A stretch of 64,000 nucleotides of DNA from Heliopora coerulea (GCA_030142905.1 JASJOG010000085.1:62001-126000), one strand, 5' to 3'; shown: positions 28,801 through 34,662, counted from the stretch's first letter. Notes: generated from the letters alone by a model not told the origin. Numbers and translations: made by a program.

Positions 28801-31800
28801 CTATTTCCAATGCGCTGTGTCAAAATTGAGAGTTAAATTGTGAAGTCCGATGTTGTAATTCAAGCTTCAGTTTTAAATAAATACGTTGGATATTCCGTTG
28901 CAAAGTTAACTATCGAATATCAAACATCAATACGTCGCGTCAAACTTGCATCACTTTCCGACACTGCACTATTCCACAAGCTGCCGCTAAATTTACTGCT
29001 GAATATGCAAAAGTGGATATTTGGTTGAGGACAACAAAGGTGTACAGCGAAGTTGATCAATGGGTGGGAACGTTTATTTTTGGAGTGGAATGAACACCAT
29101 AGTGCGAAAGCCTCATTAAGTCAAAAACAACTCCAAACCGGTTGACTGATAGTTTATAAGAATGTAAGGCTGAGCCCAGAATGTATAAGGATTTTTAGAT
29201 CTTCAGAGACTGCGCTCTGCACAACAATTTGAAAACACGAAGAAACAGTGATAAACTACTTAAATAATGTTTGTTCAGCTTTAACAGTTATCATTAAAAA
29301 CTTCCATAGGTCAATGAGCTGGCCAAAGCCCCATGCTGTAGGGTTTTCCATATTGGTTATTAATAAGTCTTATCAAGGCAATGAAACCAAATGTTAAGTC
29401 GCAATCAGACGAACAGATCGGGTATTATCAATTATACCTGAGAGTAAACGAACTACCGTGAGAATAGAAAAACAACTAATTTTAATTATCGTTAGGATTC
29501 ACTAAGGTCGTATTTATTGGGATCTTCCGACAGAAATTCGGTCCTCGAACCATGCGATTGGAATATCAATTCTTTTTGCCATTCAAAAGATGGTTACATT
29601 GAGGAAGACAGTCAACAGTAGAAGGATATTTTACTTGACTCACTGCATGATTGAAAAATAGTATGGCTGGATAAATATCTCTAAGAACTAGCTTATCAGA
29701 GTTCCCGTTTGAAAAAATAAGTCACAAACAAAACAACAAGAAGAAATAAAATACTGAACTTGTGTACAGCCCACCCACACTTCGCTTGCGTACTCGCGTA
29801 CATTCTTTCCTTGAAATGCCACGCAGCGAAGCACGCAGCATACAGTAGGGAGTACAAACATTGCAAACTTACACAAACCCTTAAAACGTCTTGTATTTAC
29901 ATAGAGGGTCCTCAAATGATTCAGACACTCGTCCCGACATTTGTGTTTAATTAACTGAGTAAAGTCGCTGTTCTTCCGCGACCATGCATGTGACAACACC
30001 ACCGTGAAATACAAATCTCTCAATACCCCAATACAAAATTCACATCAATTAGTCGGCCCCTGGGGGTTCCCGTAATCATATCAGGTCTGCCGTATTTGTC
30101 TCAAATTTTCAGCCTTTCAGGCGAACTTAGTTACACAGGTCCAAAACAATCCTGCTCCGAAGATTCATTTAGATGGTCAGCTGTCGAAATGTAAATGTTT
30201 AAGGAAAGAATAATCGCTTATTAAACTACTTTTATTGCCCAAGTTTTGATCTCGTTTTTGCTATTTGCTTAAACCTGTCTCTAAGTAAATTTATCGAGAA
30301 AAAAACAAGAAATGTAGAGCACCTCTGTCAATGTAACACTTCTATCAAAGCATATCTGAACAACAAAAATGAATTAGTACAAAATTGTTCCAAGAAGTAA
30401 GTGTCGAACGAAGATCACAATTCTATAAACTGCAAACTCTATATTTGTCGTAGTGGATAAACATTATTATAAATAGTTCGAATAGAGCCTCAAAGCTGGC
30501 ATTCTTGAAGAAAGAGGAAAAGTGGGGGTGATAATTCTTTGTCCTGTACACACAAAATGTTCGGAAGACAACCTTCTGTGCACTGCTCAAGTATTCAATG
30601 AAATAGACACGAAGTCTGCCAGCTAAGTGATAAAAAAAATTGTCATGTACATCAACAGGTAAACAACAATAACCAGTCAACATCATAGGAATTAGGAATC
30701 TGGTAATCCATTTAAAACTGTATCGCAGAAACCCCGTAGGGACGGATTACCATAAAATATCTAACAAACACCAACGCAAGATAAGATAACTTGAATGACC
30801 CATTCCCTTTACGGTAAACATGCCTAACTTAGTAGCCTATGCTTGAAGTACTCATTCTTCCAGAATCTCATGGATTGTTTATGGGACTCCTACAGAACGT
30901 TAACCGGGGTAAACCATCGACATTGCTGTCAGACATGAAAAAGTTAACGCCCCCTGAAGGTAAATGTAATTCTTTGATAGTTTTTCGTTATTTTGTCTCC
31001 GTTCCTCCAAGCGATCTAGAATCAAGAATCGCAAATGACAGGACAGTTTCATTTATTCCTATGCAGGCTTTCGATACCTGACGACGATACGAAGCGGTGA
31101 GGGGTTCGCATCGAACGTATTGCCACGATTCGACAATTACACTGCATTCCAGCTTGTTAAATGAAATCAATCAAAATCTCCTAAATAGGAAGTGCGACAG
31201 TCCACGTTGGACGATGTTCACACTACATTTAAGTGCCGTCGTCTGAGTGAAAAGTGTGTTTGTCTTTGCACCGTGACTACATCGCAAAACGTGCCAGGAA
31301 AATGTCCGACTACGAAGACAAGAAAGTCATATTTGCTGGGACAAGCCATGACTATCAGACATAAACTGCTGAAGATAAACGAGACCTGAATGAAAACAAG
31401 AATGTGCACGTCTCAACCCGTCTTTCATTGCCGATCAATCGCGCAGCTAAACGCGCCAATTATCTGTGGGGAGTGTTCGTCGAATTCTTTCCTAATTGCT
31501 ATGTAAATATTATCTCGTTACTGCGGTGGCCCATTCACACGTTACCAGCGCATCAGCTCGATGATTTACTCCGACAACGGTTACGATAAATGGTCGAAAT
31601 CTGACTGTAGTCACGAAAGGTGACTTCAGGAACAGTTGTAGAGATAGAGTTCATGGAAAACTCATTGCAAATAAGCAAAGCGGAACCACAAATAATAAGA
31701 AACGGGAGCATAACCTACTCCATCAGCCGGAATAGTTCGTTGAAAACCTTGCTTTATGCAACAAAAATTGAAGTAAAGTAGGGTCTTTGACGAAAAGGAA

Positions 31801-34662
31801 ATGCTTTGAGTGTGTCACTAAATTGTAAGGGTCACTATAAAAAGTGATGTGTATACGACCGTTTAAATATAATGCATAAGAATCCGATAAGCATTGTGGT
31901 TTGTCCGTCTCTTAGAGGCCATCTCCACGACACGACTGTCGCATATGATTCCTCACCCTGGCGTATGCTATTATCTTGCAAGAGCACATTTCCTGCTTGC
32001 TATTGGCATGTGAATGTTGCAAGACGTCGTTAAGACTCTCGTGACTAAATGGCACACATCACAACGAGAACTCCTACATGAGACAATCATACAGTGTAAA
32101 CCAGGCCTAAGGGGCGCCGCACGTGTATCAGGAGTGTGAGAACCGTCAAGACCTCTCATTCACATTCTAAAAATACGACCAACCGACAAATTTAGGAAGG
32201 GTAAAACAAAACAAATTCCGAAAAGTAGAGTCATCTTGGAAATTCAAGATTCGAGTTATAAATGAAGCGACGAAACTTTAAATTATAACTCGAATCTTGA
32301 GTTTTCAAGACGACTCTACTTGTCATATTCCAAAACTCCGGCTACTTCATTTATTCCAACTCGCTGAATCTCTCAAACAACGCTAGCGAGTGGTGACGTC
32401 GCCTTCCTCGGATGATGAAAATTTCATTGTAGGTCTCGGGACCACTTCATATCAACCATATCAACCAGTGAAATAATCAGAAAGGTTTGAGTACTGCCGA
32501 AATGTGAGCGTAGTTATCTAACGTTTCGAGCGAAGGCCCTTTGTCAGAGAGAAAAAACATAGGAGGATTGAAAAACACGGAATGTATACATGTGAAAATG
32601 GTCATGTGACAACAATGTTTGAGTACTGCCGAAATGTGAGAGTAGTTATCTAACGTTACGAGCGAAGGCCCTTCGTCAGAGAGAAAAAACATAGGAGGAT
32701 CGAAAAACACGGAATATATACATGTGAAAATGGTCACATTTCGGCAGTACTCAAACCTTTTCTTATTATTTCACTTCGATTTCCACACTGCCTACGCAGC
32801 ACTCCATTTTTATATCAACCAGTGTTTTTCGTTTATACAGAGAGGAAAATTTAACAATATCAATAATAAAAAAATACTTACCCAGTCCACAGTGAGCGTT
32901 ATGAAGGGATTGTGACGATGTTGCGAGATGGTCAATGATGAGATGTCGTTTTCTATTCAAACCAACACCGGTTTCATCAAGTCCTGGGCTTGTGTCTTGG
33001 GTCAGGGGTTGCACAAGGTAAACACTCTCACGAGTTTTAAAGGCTCCTCGCTAAAGGGAGATTATGGAAAGGAAACGAGGGTAAAGATTGGGATAAAGGA
33101 AGGTGAGGCAAAGCGGAGAAGGGTAAAGAAGGAAGTAAGAGATAAAAGAAGCACAAAATCAAGATGAACAAAAATGGACATAGAGAAAGAAGGAAAGTAG
33201 AAAAAGAAGGAGGAGAAGGACAGAGAAAAGGAGAAGAAGAAGTAGAAGAACGAGATATGAATAATGAAAAAAAAATACTTACAAAACAGCAAGAAGAAAT
33301 TTGATGAAGAAAAGAAGAAACTGAAGAAGTAAAAATAGCACATGACGGGAAAAGATGAACTTGAAGGAAAGGGATGGACAATAGGGATAAACGAGAACTT
33401 ACAAGAAACAAGAAAAATATTTAGAATCATAAGAACCAACAGAAGAACAACGACAATATCAATGACTACAACCACAATGGCAAGAAATAAACAAAACAAG
33501 AAAAATAAAACCAGATAAATAAACCACCTTTCACCAACGCTTTAATTTTAACAAAAATATTAAAAGAAAACAGCGCACCTACAAAGCTTGATTACCAAAC
33601 ATATGCATTCATTGTACATTTTAAAGCGTGCTGGTTTAAACTGTGCGGGCAGGACTGTAAAATTACGAACCTGTGTTTAGACATGCAATCACAAAGCGTC
33701 GTTTGGCCGGATTTCAGCGCAAATAAAACTAGAAAAACTTTCCTATTCTGTGGTACATTTTGACCCTTTAAGTATGTCTCCCTTCTCGAGTGAAGGCAAA
33801 TTCGAAAGCGCATAAGCGTGTTGCATGATCGAGACACTTATCCACCCCATGTTGATTTGTGAATAACACAGTTGACTCTTAGTCTCAAAAGCATTATAGA
33901 CATGTGACAACTGGGGAATGTGAAATATTTGCTTGCACCGGAAATTTGGGCATGACTTGCTCCCTATGGAATAAAAGCAATCAAAACGGCTCATGATCAA
34001 CAATAAAATAAAAGTGCTTCACAATTTATTAGACTATCACATGGACAGGGCCATCGATTATTTCCGGACAAACAGCGTACTCGATCAACGTACAACTGCA
34101 ACTTACCAGTCCATTACACAAATCAAAAACAGCCGAAGAAATCGGATCGCCAAGAACACTCCCCCGATAATAACAGTGAGATAGGTCCGAGCCGCAAGGG
34201 ACGGACACAGACTGGTTTCCAGAAAAATGCTCCACAGTAAACGACGGTGCAATGAATCGTCGCTCTGGCTTCAGAGTTAGCAGGTGATGTTTGCCGAAGG
34301 CCGTAATGTTGTAACGGATCTCATCTTGGCTAGGCCTTCTTTCGGTGAATTTTAGGTAATGGTCCGAAGGGGGTGAGGTAGCGTCGCCTGTTATCATAAC
34401 CCTTCGTGGCGAGGCGATGTCAAAAAGCTGGTGTGTTTCTTTGTCATGTCGTTTGCCTGTAATATCAAACAGATTTTTTAAAATTTAAAGCATACTTACG
34501 CGAACAAATTGTGGGTACTCGACAACCATTTTGACATCGAGGTCACTTACCATCATGTGTGACCCATGTACGATCTCCACGAGAAATGTTTATGCTTTGA
34601 GCTGGGAATAAAACAAGGAGATGGATGAGGAACAGCCAGGTTCCGCCTTGGCAGAGATCCAT
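554..34662 (-). CDS. ADAMTS9/20: ADAMTS9/ADAMTS20/GON-1-type secreted metalloprotease, 39 coding exons
   Basis: Spliced minus-strand gene; each exon is listed separately. The joined exons total 5,622 nt, or 1,873 residues plus stop, with consistent phases and GT-AG junctions throughout. Domains by residue: signal peptide about 1-22; prodomain to about 244 with cysteine switch HNAHCGL and furin motif RRAKR; metalloprotease about 245-460 with zinc ligands H401, H405, H411, catalytic E402 and Met-turn M428; disintegrin-like about 460-536; TSP1-1 about 537-585; cysteine-rich to about 721; spacer to about 845; TSP1-2 to TSP1-15 to about 1676; GON domain to 1873. Fifteen TSP1 repeats plus GON is the layout of vertebrate ADAMTS9/20 and nematode GON-1. 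Family members are secreted, furin-activated proteases of matrix proteoglycans such as versican and aggrecan, and GON-1 acts in cell migration and ER-Golgi traffic. Nothing in the catalytic site is missing. The orthology call is from domain layout, not from a tree. The only weak junction is at exon 35. Confidence 0.93.
1306..1410 (-). CDS. Exon 38: GON domain
   Basis: Residues 1813-1847. [20 protein letters not shown] is the GxFSIxLxGTGLxLxxxxxW strand pair of GON. Phase 0 at both ends. Confidence 0.94.
1729..1820 (-). CDS. Exon 37: GON domain
   Basis: Residues 1782-1812. [20 protein letters not shown] then [11 protein letters not shown] corresponds to the DxxFAxxxG ... PFxTAGDCYSxxxCPQG part of GON. 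Confidence 0.93.
2201..2340 (-). CDS. Exon 36: GON domain
   Basis: Residues 1735-1781. [17 protein letters not shown], then [19 protein letters not shown], matches the ECPYNGxRxDxCxC and GxTxFxKIRxDLxxM stretches of GON. Donor GTAAGT. Confidence 0.93.
2387..4326. repeat. TACA-based satellite filling intron 35
   Basis: Ordered blocks of one unit built on TGCATAAATACATACAAACA. Spacing is 30 bp for the first two steps from 2407, 34 bp for 20 steps (2501-3181) and 36 bp for 25 steps (3181-4081), then degenerate ATAC/ATGC repeats to 4326. The array spans nearly the whole intron, about 25 bp from the exon 35 donor and 46 bp from the exon 36 acceptor. Long open frames here are artefacts of the repeat. 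Confidence 0.97.
4352..4434 (-). CDS. Exon 35: GON domain, acceptor uncertain
   Basis: [13 protein letters not shown] then FAEYYHR fits GON. Two acceptors compete. The inner one (exon end 4434) is in frame and gives KKIK-GMLTDN. The outer one (exon end 4447) would add the family-expected VFCQ with its conserved cysteine, but the five-A run at 4440-4444 makes it one base too long and leads to a stop. I used the in-frame acceptor. A one-base sequence error or a real indel is the alternative. Confidence 0.78.
4822..4913 (-). CDS. Exon 34: start of GON domain
   Basis: Residues 1677-1707. [20 protein letters not shown] then [10 protein letters not shown] is the CxDI ... DGEYxLxVxGKxIKV opening of the GON domain. 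Confidence 0.93.
5440..5581 (-). CDS. Exon 33: TSP1-15 body
   Basis: Residues 1630-1676. [16 protein letters not shown] ... CKIPH. The final cysteine codon is split and completed by exon 34, which starts the GON domain directly. Confidence 0.92.
6070..6234 (-). CDS. Exon 32: TSP1-14 body and TSP1-15 start
   Basis: Residues 1575-1629. [16 protein letters not shown] ... [20 protein letters not shown]. Donor GTAATA; last of the phase 0 TSP1 series. Confidence 0.92.
6373..6697. mobile_element. Head-to-head tRNA-like palindromic element, copy 1
   Basis: Two tRNA-like arms point outward from a degenerate centre. The outer parts (58 bp or more) are inverted copies of each other. The right arm 6557-6631 has box A TAGCTCAATGG, box B GGTTCGATCC and a 7-bp acceptor-like pairing GAGTCTT/GGGGCTC. 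The left arm begins at 6423 and has lost its 5' end. It lies in intron 31. The anticodon stem is not canonical, so this is not a working tRNA. Confidence 0.7.
7195..7365 (-). CDS. Exon 31: TSP1-13 body and TSP1-14 start
   Basis: Residues 1518-1574. [16 protein letters not shown] ... [19 protein letters not shown]. Donor GTAATT. Confidence 0.93.
7439..7570 (+). repeat. GGAA/GGAAT purine repeat
   Basis: Low-complexity purine tract in intron 30; pyrimidine-rich in the gene's transcript. Confidence 0.9.
7591..7773 (-). CDS. Exon 30: TSP1-12 body and TSP1-13 start
   Basis: Residues 1457-1517. [16 protein letters not shown] ... RKPCLTGNC, then [10 protein letters not shown]. Donor GTAAGT lies next to a purine tract on the plus strand. 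Confidence 0.93.
7815..7865 (+). repeat. (AAC)n microsatellite
   Basis: About 16 AAC triplets in intron 29. Confidence 0.95.
7968..8631. mobile_element. Non-autonomous pogo/Tigger-like element
   Basis: Ends TACAGTTTCACTCTCT and AGAGAGTTCACTGTA are imperfect inverted repeats with TA at both edges. The subterminal GCGGACAC-type repeats (GGACACC, GCGGACAC, CGGACACC) are characteristic of Tigger-like Tc1/mariner MITEs. No transposase frame. Located in intron 29. Confidence 0.6.
8761..8812. repeat. Perfectly placed hairpin
   Basis: Arms of about 22 bp (AATTATATCGCTGACCTC against GAGGTAAGCGATATAATT) with a 7-base loop, flanked by TA repeats. Possibly the remains of a foldback element. Confidence 0.6.
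8974..9144 (-). CDS. Exon 29: TSP1-11 body and TSP1-12 start
   Basis: Residues 1400-1456. [16 protein letters not shown] ... [16 protein letters not shown]. Donor GTAAGT. Confidence 0.94.
9240..9460 (+). repeat. GA-rich purine tract
   Basis: Nearly pure purine in intron 28, ending just before the exon 28 donor. Confidence 0.9.
9477..9650 (-). CDS. Exon 28: TSP1-10 body and TSP1-11 start
   Basis: Residues 1342-1399. [16 protein letters not shown] ... [19 protein letters not shown]. Donor GTAAGT. Confidence 0.94.
9791..10100. repeat. 119-bp tandem repeat, about 2.6 copies
   Basis: Units start GAGGATATA at 9791, 9910 and 10029, almost identical. The third is cut by a TTA microsatellite. Confidence 0.9.
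10101..10193 (+). repeat. (TTA)n microsatellite
   Basis: Interrupted TTA/CTA triplets within the third 119-bp unit. Confidence 0.92.
10586..10756 (-). CDS. Exon 27: TSP1-9 body and TSP1-10 start
   Basis: Residues 1285-1341. [16 protein letters not shown] ... [16 protein letters not shown]. No open frame starting with ATG reveals it; the cysteine spacing and splice sites do. Confidence 0.93.
11449..11774. mobile_element. hAT-family MITE with intact 8-bp duplication
   Basis: Termini CAGTGGCGTAGCGAG and CTCGCTACGCCACTG are exact inverted repeats. GTTGTGAC flanks both sides (11441-11448 and 11775-11782), a perfect 8-bp target duplication as made by hAT transposases. It is 326 bp, has no transposase, and contains a C-rich stretch. 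Located in intron 26. Confidence 0.92.
12047..12247 (-). CDS. Exon 26: TSP1-8 body and TSP1-9 start
   Basis: Residues 1218-1284. [16 protein letters not shown] ... IRQCTNYLC, a short polar linker, then [10 protein letters not shown]. Symmetric phase 0 exon. Confidence 0.93.
12585..12895 (+). repeat. GAAAAGGGG purine tract
   Basis: Imperfect short tandem purine repeats in intron 25, pyrimidine in the transcript. It opens spurious frames on both strands. Confidence 0.92.
13308..13472 (-). CDS. Exon 25: TSP1-7 body and TSP1-8 start
   Basis: Residues 1163-1217. [16 protein letters not shown] ... [19 protein letters not shown]. Symmetric phase 0 exon. Confidence 0.94.
13811..14097 (-). mobile_element. 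tRNA-derived SINE, near full length
   Basis: Read on the minus strand it starts with a tRNA-like head (box A GGTAGCACAGTGG, box B GGTTCGATTCC), then a core shared with 37311-37478, and ends in ACCTTT-type tail repeats at 13811. Located in intron 24. Confidence 0.75.
14325..14546 (-). CDS. Exon 24: TSP1-6 body and TSP1-7 start
   Basis: Residues 1089-1162. [16 protein letters not shown] ... [10 protein letters not shown], then about 20 extra residues before WIVGEWSE. The longest of the phase 0 TSP1 exons because of that linker. Confidence 0.92.
15041..15208 (-). CDS. Exon 23: TSP1-5 body and TSP1-6 start
   Basis: Residues 1033-1088. [16 protein letters not shown] through [16 protein letters not shown]. 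Symmetric phase 0 exon. Confidence 0.94.
15577..15753 (-). CDS. Exon 22: TSP1-4 body and TSP1-5 start
   Basis: Residues 974-1032. Starts [16 protein letters not shown], ends [11 protein letters not shown]. The intron falls between the tryptophan strand and the CSxTCG loop. Confidence 0.94.
16250..16460 (-). CDS. Exon 21: TSP1-3 and start of TSP1-4
   Basis: Residues 903-973. [19 protein letters not shown] starts a divergent TSP1 repeat without the WxxW spacing, ending [10 protein letters not shown]. The last residues WVYSRWSD open TSP1-4. Ends in phase 0, as do the next 11 exons. Confidence 0.9.
16550..16780 (+). repeat. GACAGA-rich tract
   Basis: Degenerate AGACAGACAGA repeats in intron 20. 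Confidence 0.85.
16966..17092 (-). CDS. Exon 20: TSP1-2
   Basis: Residues 861-903. [14 protein letters not shown] ... [18 protein letters not shown] completes the repeat with the usual C-x2-KxxP-x4-CNxxxC ending. Confidence 0.9.
17231..17357 (-). CDS. Exon 19: end of spacer and start of TSP1-2
   Basis: Residues 819-860. [20 protein letters not shown] closes the spacer; [15 protein letters not shown] opens the second TSP1 repeat. Confidence 0.92.
17453..17622 (-). CDS. Exon 18: spacer domain
   Basis: Residues 762-818. [16 protein letters not shown] corresponds to the LALxxxxGxYxLNGxxxI strand, and [19 protein letters not shown] to the following strands. Phase 0 donor GTAAAC. Confidence 0.92.
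18062..18181 (-). CDS. Exon 17: spacer domain
   Basis: Residues 722-761. [19 protein letters not shown] matches the first strands of the ADAMTS spacer (GYxxVxxxPxGAxxIxIxQ). Confidence 0.92.
18270..18570. repeat. Dispersed repeat, copy 1
   Basis: Shares the CATAACCGTGT/ACACGGTTATG module and the GATCCGATAAAGCACG module with 21268-21430, and the first module with 62965-63065. Probably a degraded MITE; located in intron 16. Confidence 0.5.
18722..18842 (-). CDS. Exon 16: end of cysteine-rich domain
   Basis: Residues 682-721. AGCDNELNS, then [14 protein letters not shown], is the GCDxxLxSxxxxDxCGVCGGDxSxC signature. Confidence 0.96.
19050..19320 (+). repeat. GAA-rich purine tract
   Basis: Low complexity in intron 15, pyrimidine in the transcript. 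Confidence 0.9.
19344..19468 (-). CDS. Exon 15: cysteine-rich domain
   Basis: Residues 640-681. [20 protein letters not shown], then DGTKC and ICVNGICM, follow the C-x-L-x-C ... VxDGTxC ... DxCVxGxC pattern of the family. Confidence 0.95.
19613..19715 (-). CDS. Exon 14: start of cysteine-rich domain
   Basis: Residues 606-639. The run [10 protein letters not shown] is the FRxxQCxxF(N/D) hallmark; EWIPRYL follows. Confidence 0.95.
19984..20047 (-). CDS. Exon 13: end of TSP1-1
   Basis: Residues 585-605, [19 protein letters not shown]. This matches the P-x-NGGxYCxGxRxxxxxC ending of the central TSP1 repeat in ADAMTS proteins. Confidence 0.93.
20225..20545 (+). repeat. GAACGA minisatellite
   Basis: Imperfect repeats of AACGAGAACAAGAACGTGAA in intron 12. 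The long arginine- and phenylalanine-rich frames through it are repeat artefacts. Confidence 0.9.
20768..20910 (-). CDS. Exon 12: first TSP1 repeat
   Basis: Residues 537-584. WCIHGSCV closes the disintegrin-like region. [19 protein letters not shown] is a canonical TSP1 start with the WxxW C-mannosylation and CSxTCG O-fucosylation motifs. Confidence 0.96.
21268..21430. repeat. Dispersed repeat, copy 2
   Basis: Same modules as 18270-18570, arranged in the opposite orientation. Located in intron 11. Confidence 0.5.
21755..21862 (-). CDS. Exon 11: disintegrin-like domain
   Basis: Residues 501-536. [10 protein letters not shown], then a second [18 protein letters not shown], agree with the C-x2-LWC ... 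C-x5-PxADGTxCG(x)GKWC pattern. The last step to WC lies in exon 12. Confidence 0.95.
21930..22095 (+). repeat. (GAA)n purine tract
   Basis: Includes a run of about 14 GAA triplets at 22017-22060, in intron 10. Confidence 0.92.
22218..22356 (-). CDS. Exon 10: end of protease and disintegrin-like region
   Basis: Residues 455-500. [11 protein letters not shown] is the usual (G)xGxCLLDxP link, and [20 protein letters not shown] matches the LPGxxYxxxxQCxxxFG start of the ADAMTS disintegrin-like domain. Phase 0 donor. Confidence 0.94.
22462..22535 (-). repeat. Degenerate tRNA-like (SINE head) fragment
   Basis: The minus strand shows box A-like GAATGGTTAGGAC and box B-like GGATTCAATCC about 35 bases apart. 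No acceptor pairing seen. Confidence 0.35.
22705..22925 (+). repeat. (TATCC)n and (ATGCY)n pentamer repeats
   Basis: A TCCTA pentamer block to about 22795 and an ATGCC/ATGCT block at 22830-22900 end close to the exon 9 donor at 22943. Confidence 0.92.
22944..23087 (-). CDS. Exon 9: third zinc histidine and Met-turn
   Basis: Residues 407-454. FNIGHD completes the motif HELGHVFNIGHD with H411. LHVMAPAL carries the Met-turn (M428), and [15 protein letters not shown] is the C-terminal helix. A nearer AG at the HD codons would delete the third zinc ligand region; the upstream acceptor TTCTAG gives the intact motif and the right phase. Confidence 0.93.
23444..23706. mobile_element. hAT-like MITE
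   Basis: Starts CAGTGGCGAAAC, ends CGACACTA. The flanks CATTGCTC and CATTACTC match 7 of 8, as expected for an aged hAT target duplication. Located in intron 8. Confidence 0.55.
23839..23944 (-). CDS. Exon 8: zinc-binding helix
   Basis: Residues 371-406. [20 protein letters not shown] leads into HELGH. H401 and H405 ligate zinc and E402 is the general base. The donor is the second of two overlapping GTs (GTAAGT), which leaves two bases to form the following valine codon. Confidence 0.95.
24260..24760 (-). mobile_element. LINE 3' end, truncated
   Basis: The minus-strand frame 24440-24760 ends with [10 protein letters not shown] followed by FKFKVKEFF, the conserved C-terminal tail of non-LTR retrotransposon reverse transcriptases (W/FNxLP ... 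FKxxLKxxL). A short 3' region and an (AAAT/AAAC)n tail follow at 24260-24310. The catalytic part is absent. Located in intron 7. Confidence 0.6.
25469..25509 (-). CDS. Exon 7: metalloprotease micro-exon
   Basis: A 41-nt exon encoding [14 protein letters not shown]. It is supported by exact phase with both neighbours and by the family pattern (R/K)xDLCxxxxCDTLG immediately before the zinc-binding exon. Confidence 0.9.
25978..26099 (-). CDS. Exon 6: metalloprotease domain
   Basis: Residues 317-357. Contains [12 protein letters not shown] and [11 protein letters not shown], matching the FCxWQ and HYDTAxLLTR landmarks of ADAMTS proteases. Too short and too split to stand out as an open frame. 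Confidence 0.94.
26778..26861 (-). CDS. Exon 5: metalloprotease domain
   Basis: Residues 289-316, reading [20 protein letters not shown]. This is the typical (Y/F)xDPSIGxxIxIV strand of the ADAMTS catalytic domain. Phase 0 at both ends. Confidence 0.94.
26862..27485. other. Intron 4
   Basis: Contains a CAACAATAAC-type low-complexity stretch around 27243-27300. No other feature seen. Confidence 0.6.
27486..27718 (-). CDS. Exon 4: furin site and start of the metalloprotease domain
   Basis: Residues 211-288. RRAKR at about 240-244 is a proprotein-convertase site. It is followed by [20 protein letters not shown], the first strand and helix of the ADAMTS catalytic domain. Donor GTAAGT after TVIGV. 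Confidence 0.95.
28117..28291. mobile_element. GGGCCC MITE family, copy A, truncated
   Basis: Left terminus GGGCCCACAGGTACGATAA and internal TTGTTCATCCTGGGGTATG match 54922-55112. The right terminus is missing. Located in intron 3. Confidence 0.65.
28314..28561. mobile_element. hAT-like MITE
   Basis: Begins CAGCGGTGTAG and ends GCAACGCCCCCG; the flanks CTCATGAC and TTCATGAC agree at 7 of 8. The terminal repeats are weak (about 7 of 11). Confidence 0.45.
28562..31913. other. Intron 3, central part
   Basis: About 3.3 kb of non-coding intron sequence. I see no exon, RNA gene or clear repeat. Confidence 0.5.
31914..32109. mobile_element. GGGCCC MITE family, copy E
   Basis: Termini AGGCCATCTCCACGA and the reverse complement TAGGCCTGGTTTACACTG, followed inward by GTCGCATATGATT and its inverted partner. 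Located in intron 3. Confidence 0.6.
32223..32321. mobile_element. 99-bp foldback element
   Basis: Arms of about 38 bp (AAGTAGAGTCATCTTGG against CGACTCTACTT) with few mismatches and a short centre. Confidence 0.65.
32467..32774 (-). mobile_element. Tandem element with hammerhead-ribozyme-like cores
   Basis: Two direct units with a 132-bp period (starts 32486 and 32618), bracketed by inverted repeats. The inner 26 bp of these (32481-32506, 32735-32760) are exact. On the minus strand each unit contains a CUGANGA box, a short stem-loop and a GAAAC box (copy 1 at 32517-32551, copy 2 at 32649-32683). Each copy has one core substitution. Such ribozymes are known in Penelope-like elements and metazoan retrozymes; assignment here is inference. 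Confidence 0.5.
32882..33050 (-). CDS. Exon 3: prodomain with cysteine switch
   Basis: Residues 155-210. The start RGAFKTRE continues the CNGL of exon 2, and VYLVQPL is the usual prodomain strand. HNAHCGL near the end is the likely cysteine switch that keeps the zinc site latent. The acceptor follows TCCCTTTAG; the adjacent intron is very pyrimidine-rich on this strand. Confidence 0.9.
33060..33400 (+). repeat. GAAGGA purine tract
   Basis: Lies directly upstream of exon 3 in the transcript, so on the sense strand it forms a very long pyrimidine tract at that acceptor. Confidence 0.88.
34107..34456 (-). CDS. Exon 2: prodomain
   Basis: Residues 38-154. Contains two prodomain cysteines in the typical setting: [12 protein letters not shown], followed by DLCNGL. 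This resembles the H-C-(F/Y)-Y-x-G ... C-x-G-L pattern of ADAMTS and ADAM prodomains. Acceptor after ATTACAG, donor GTAAGT, ends in phase 0. Confidence 0.92.
34551..34662 (-). CDS. Exon 1: start codon and signal peptide
   Basis: Residues 1-37 plus one base. The ATG at 34660-34662 was chosen because it directly precedes a hydrophobic stretch ([13 protein letters not shown]) typical of a signal peptide. The frame stays open upstream to another ATG at 34821, which would put 53 residues in front of the signal, so I prefer the inner start. Donor GTAAGT. The downstream join to exon 2 restores a glycine codon. Confidence 0.8.
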
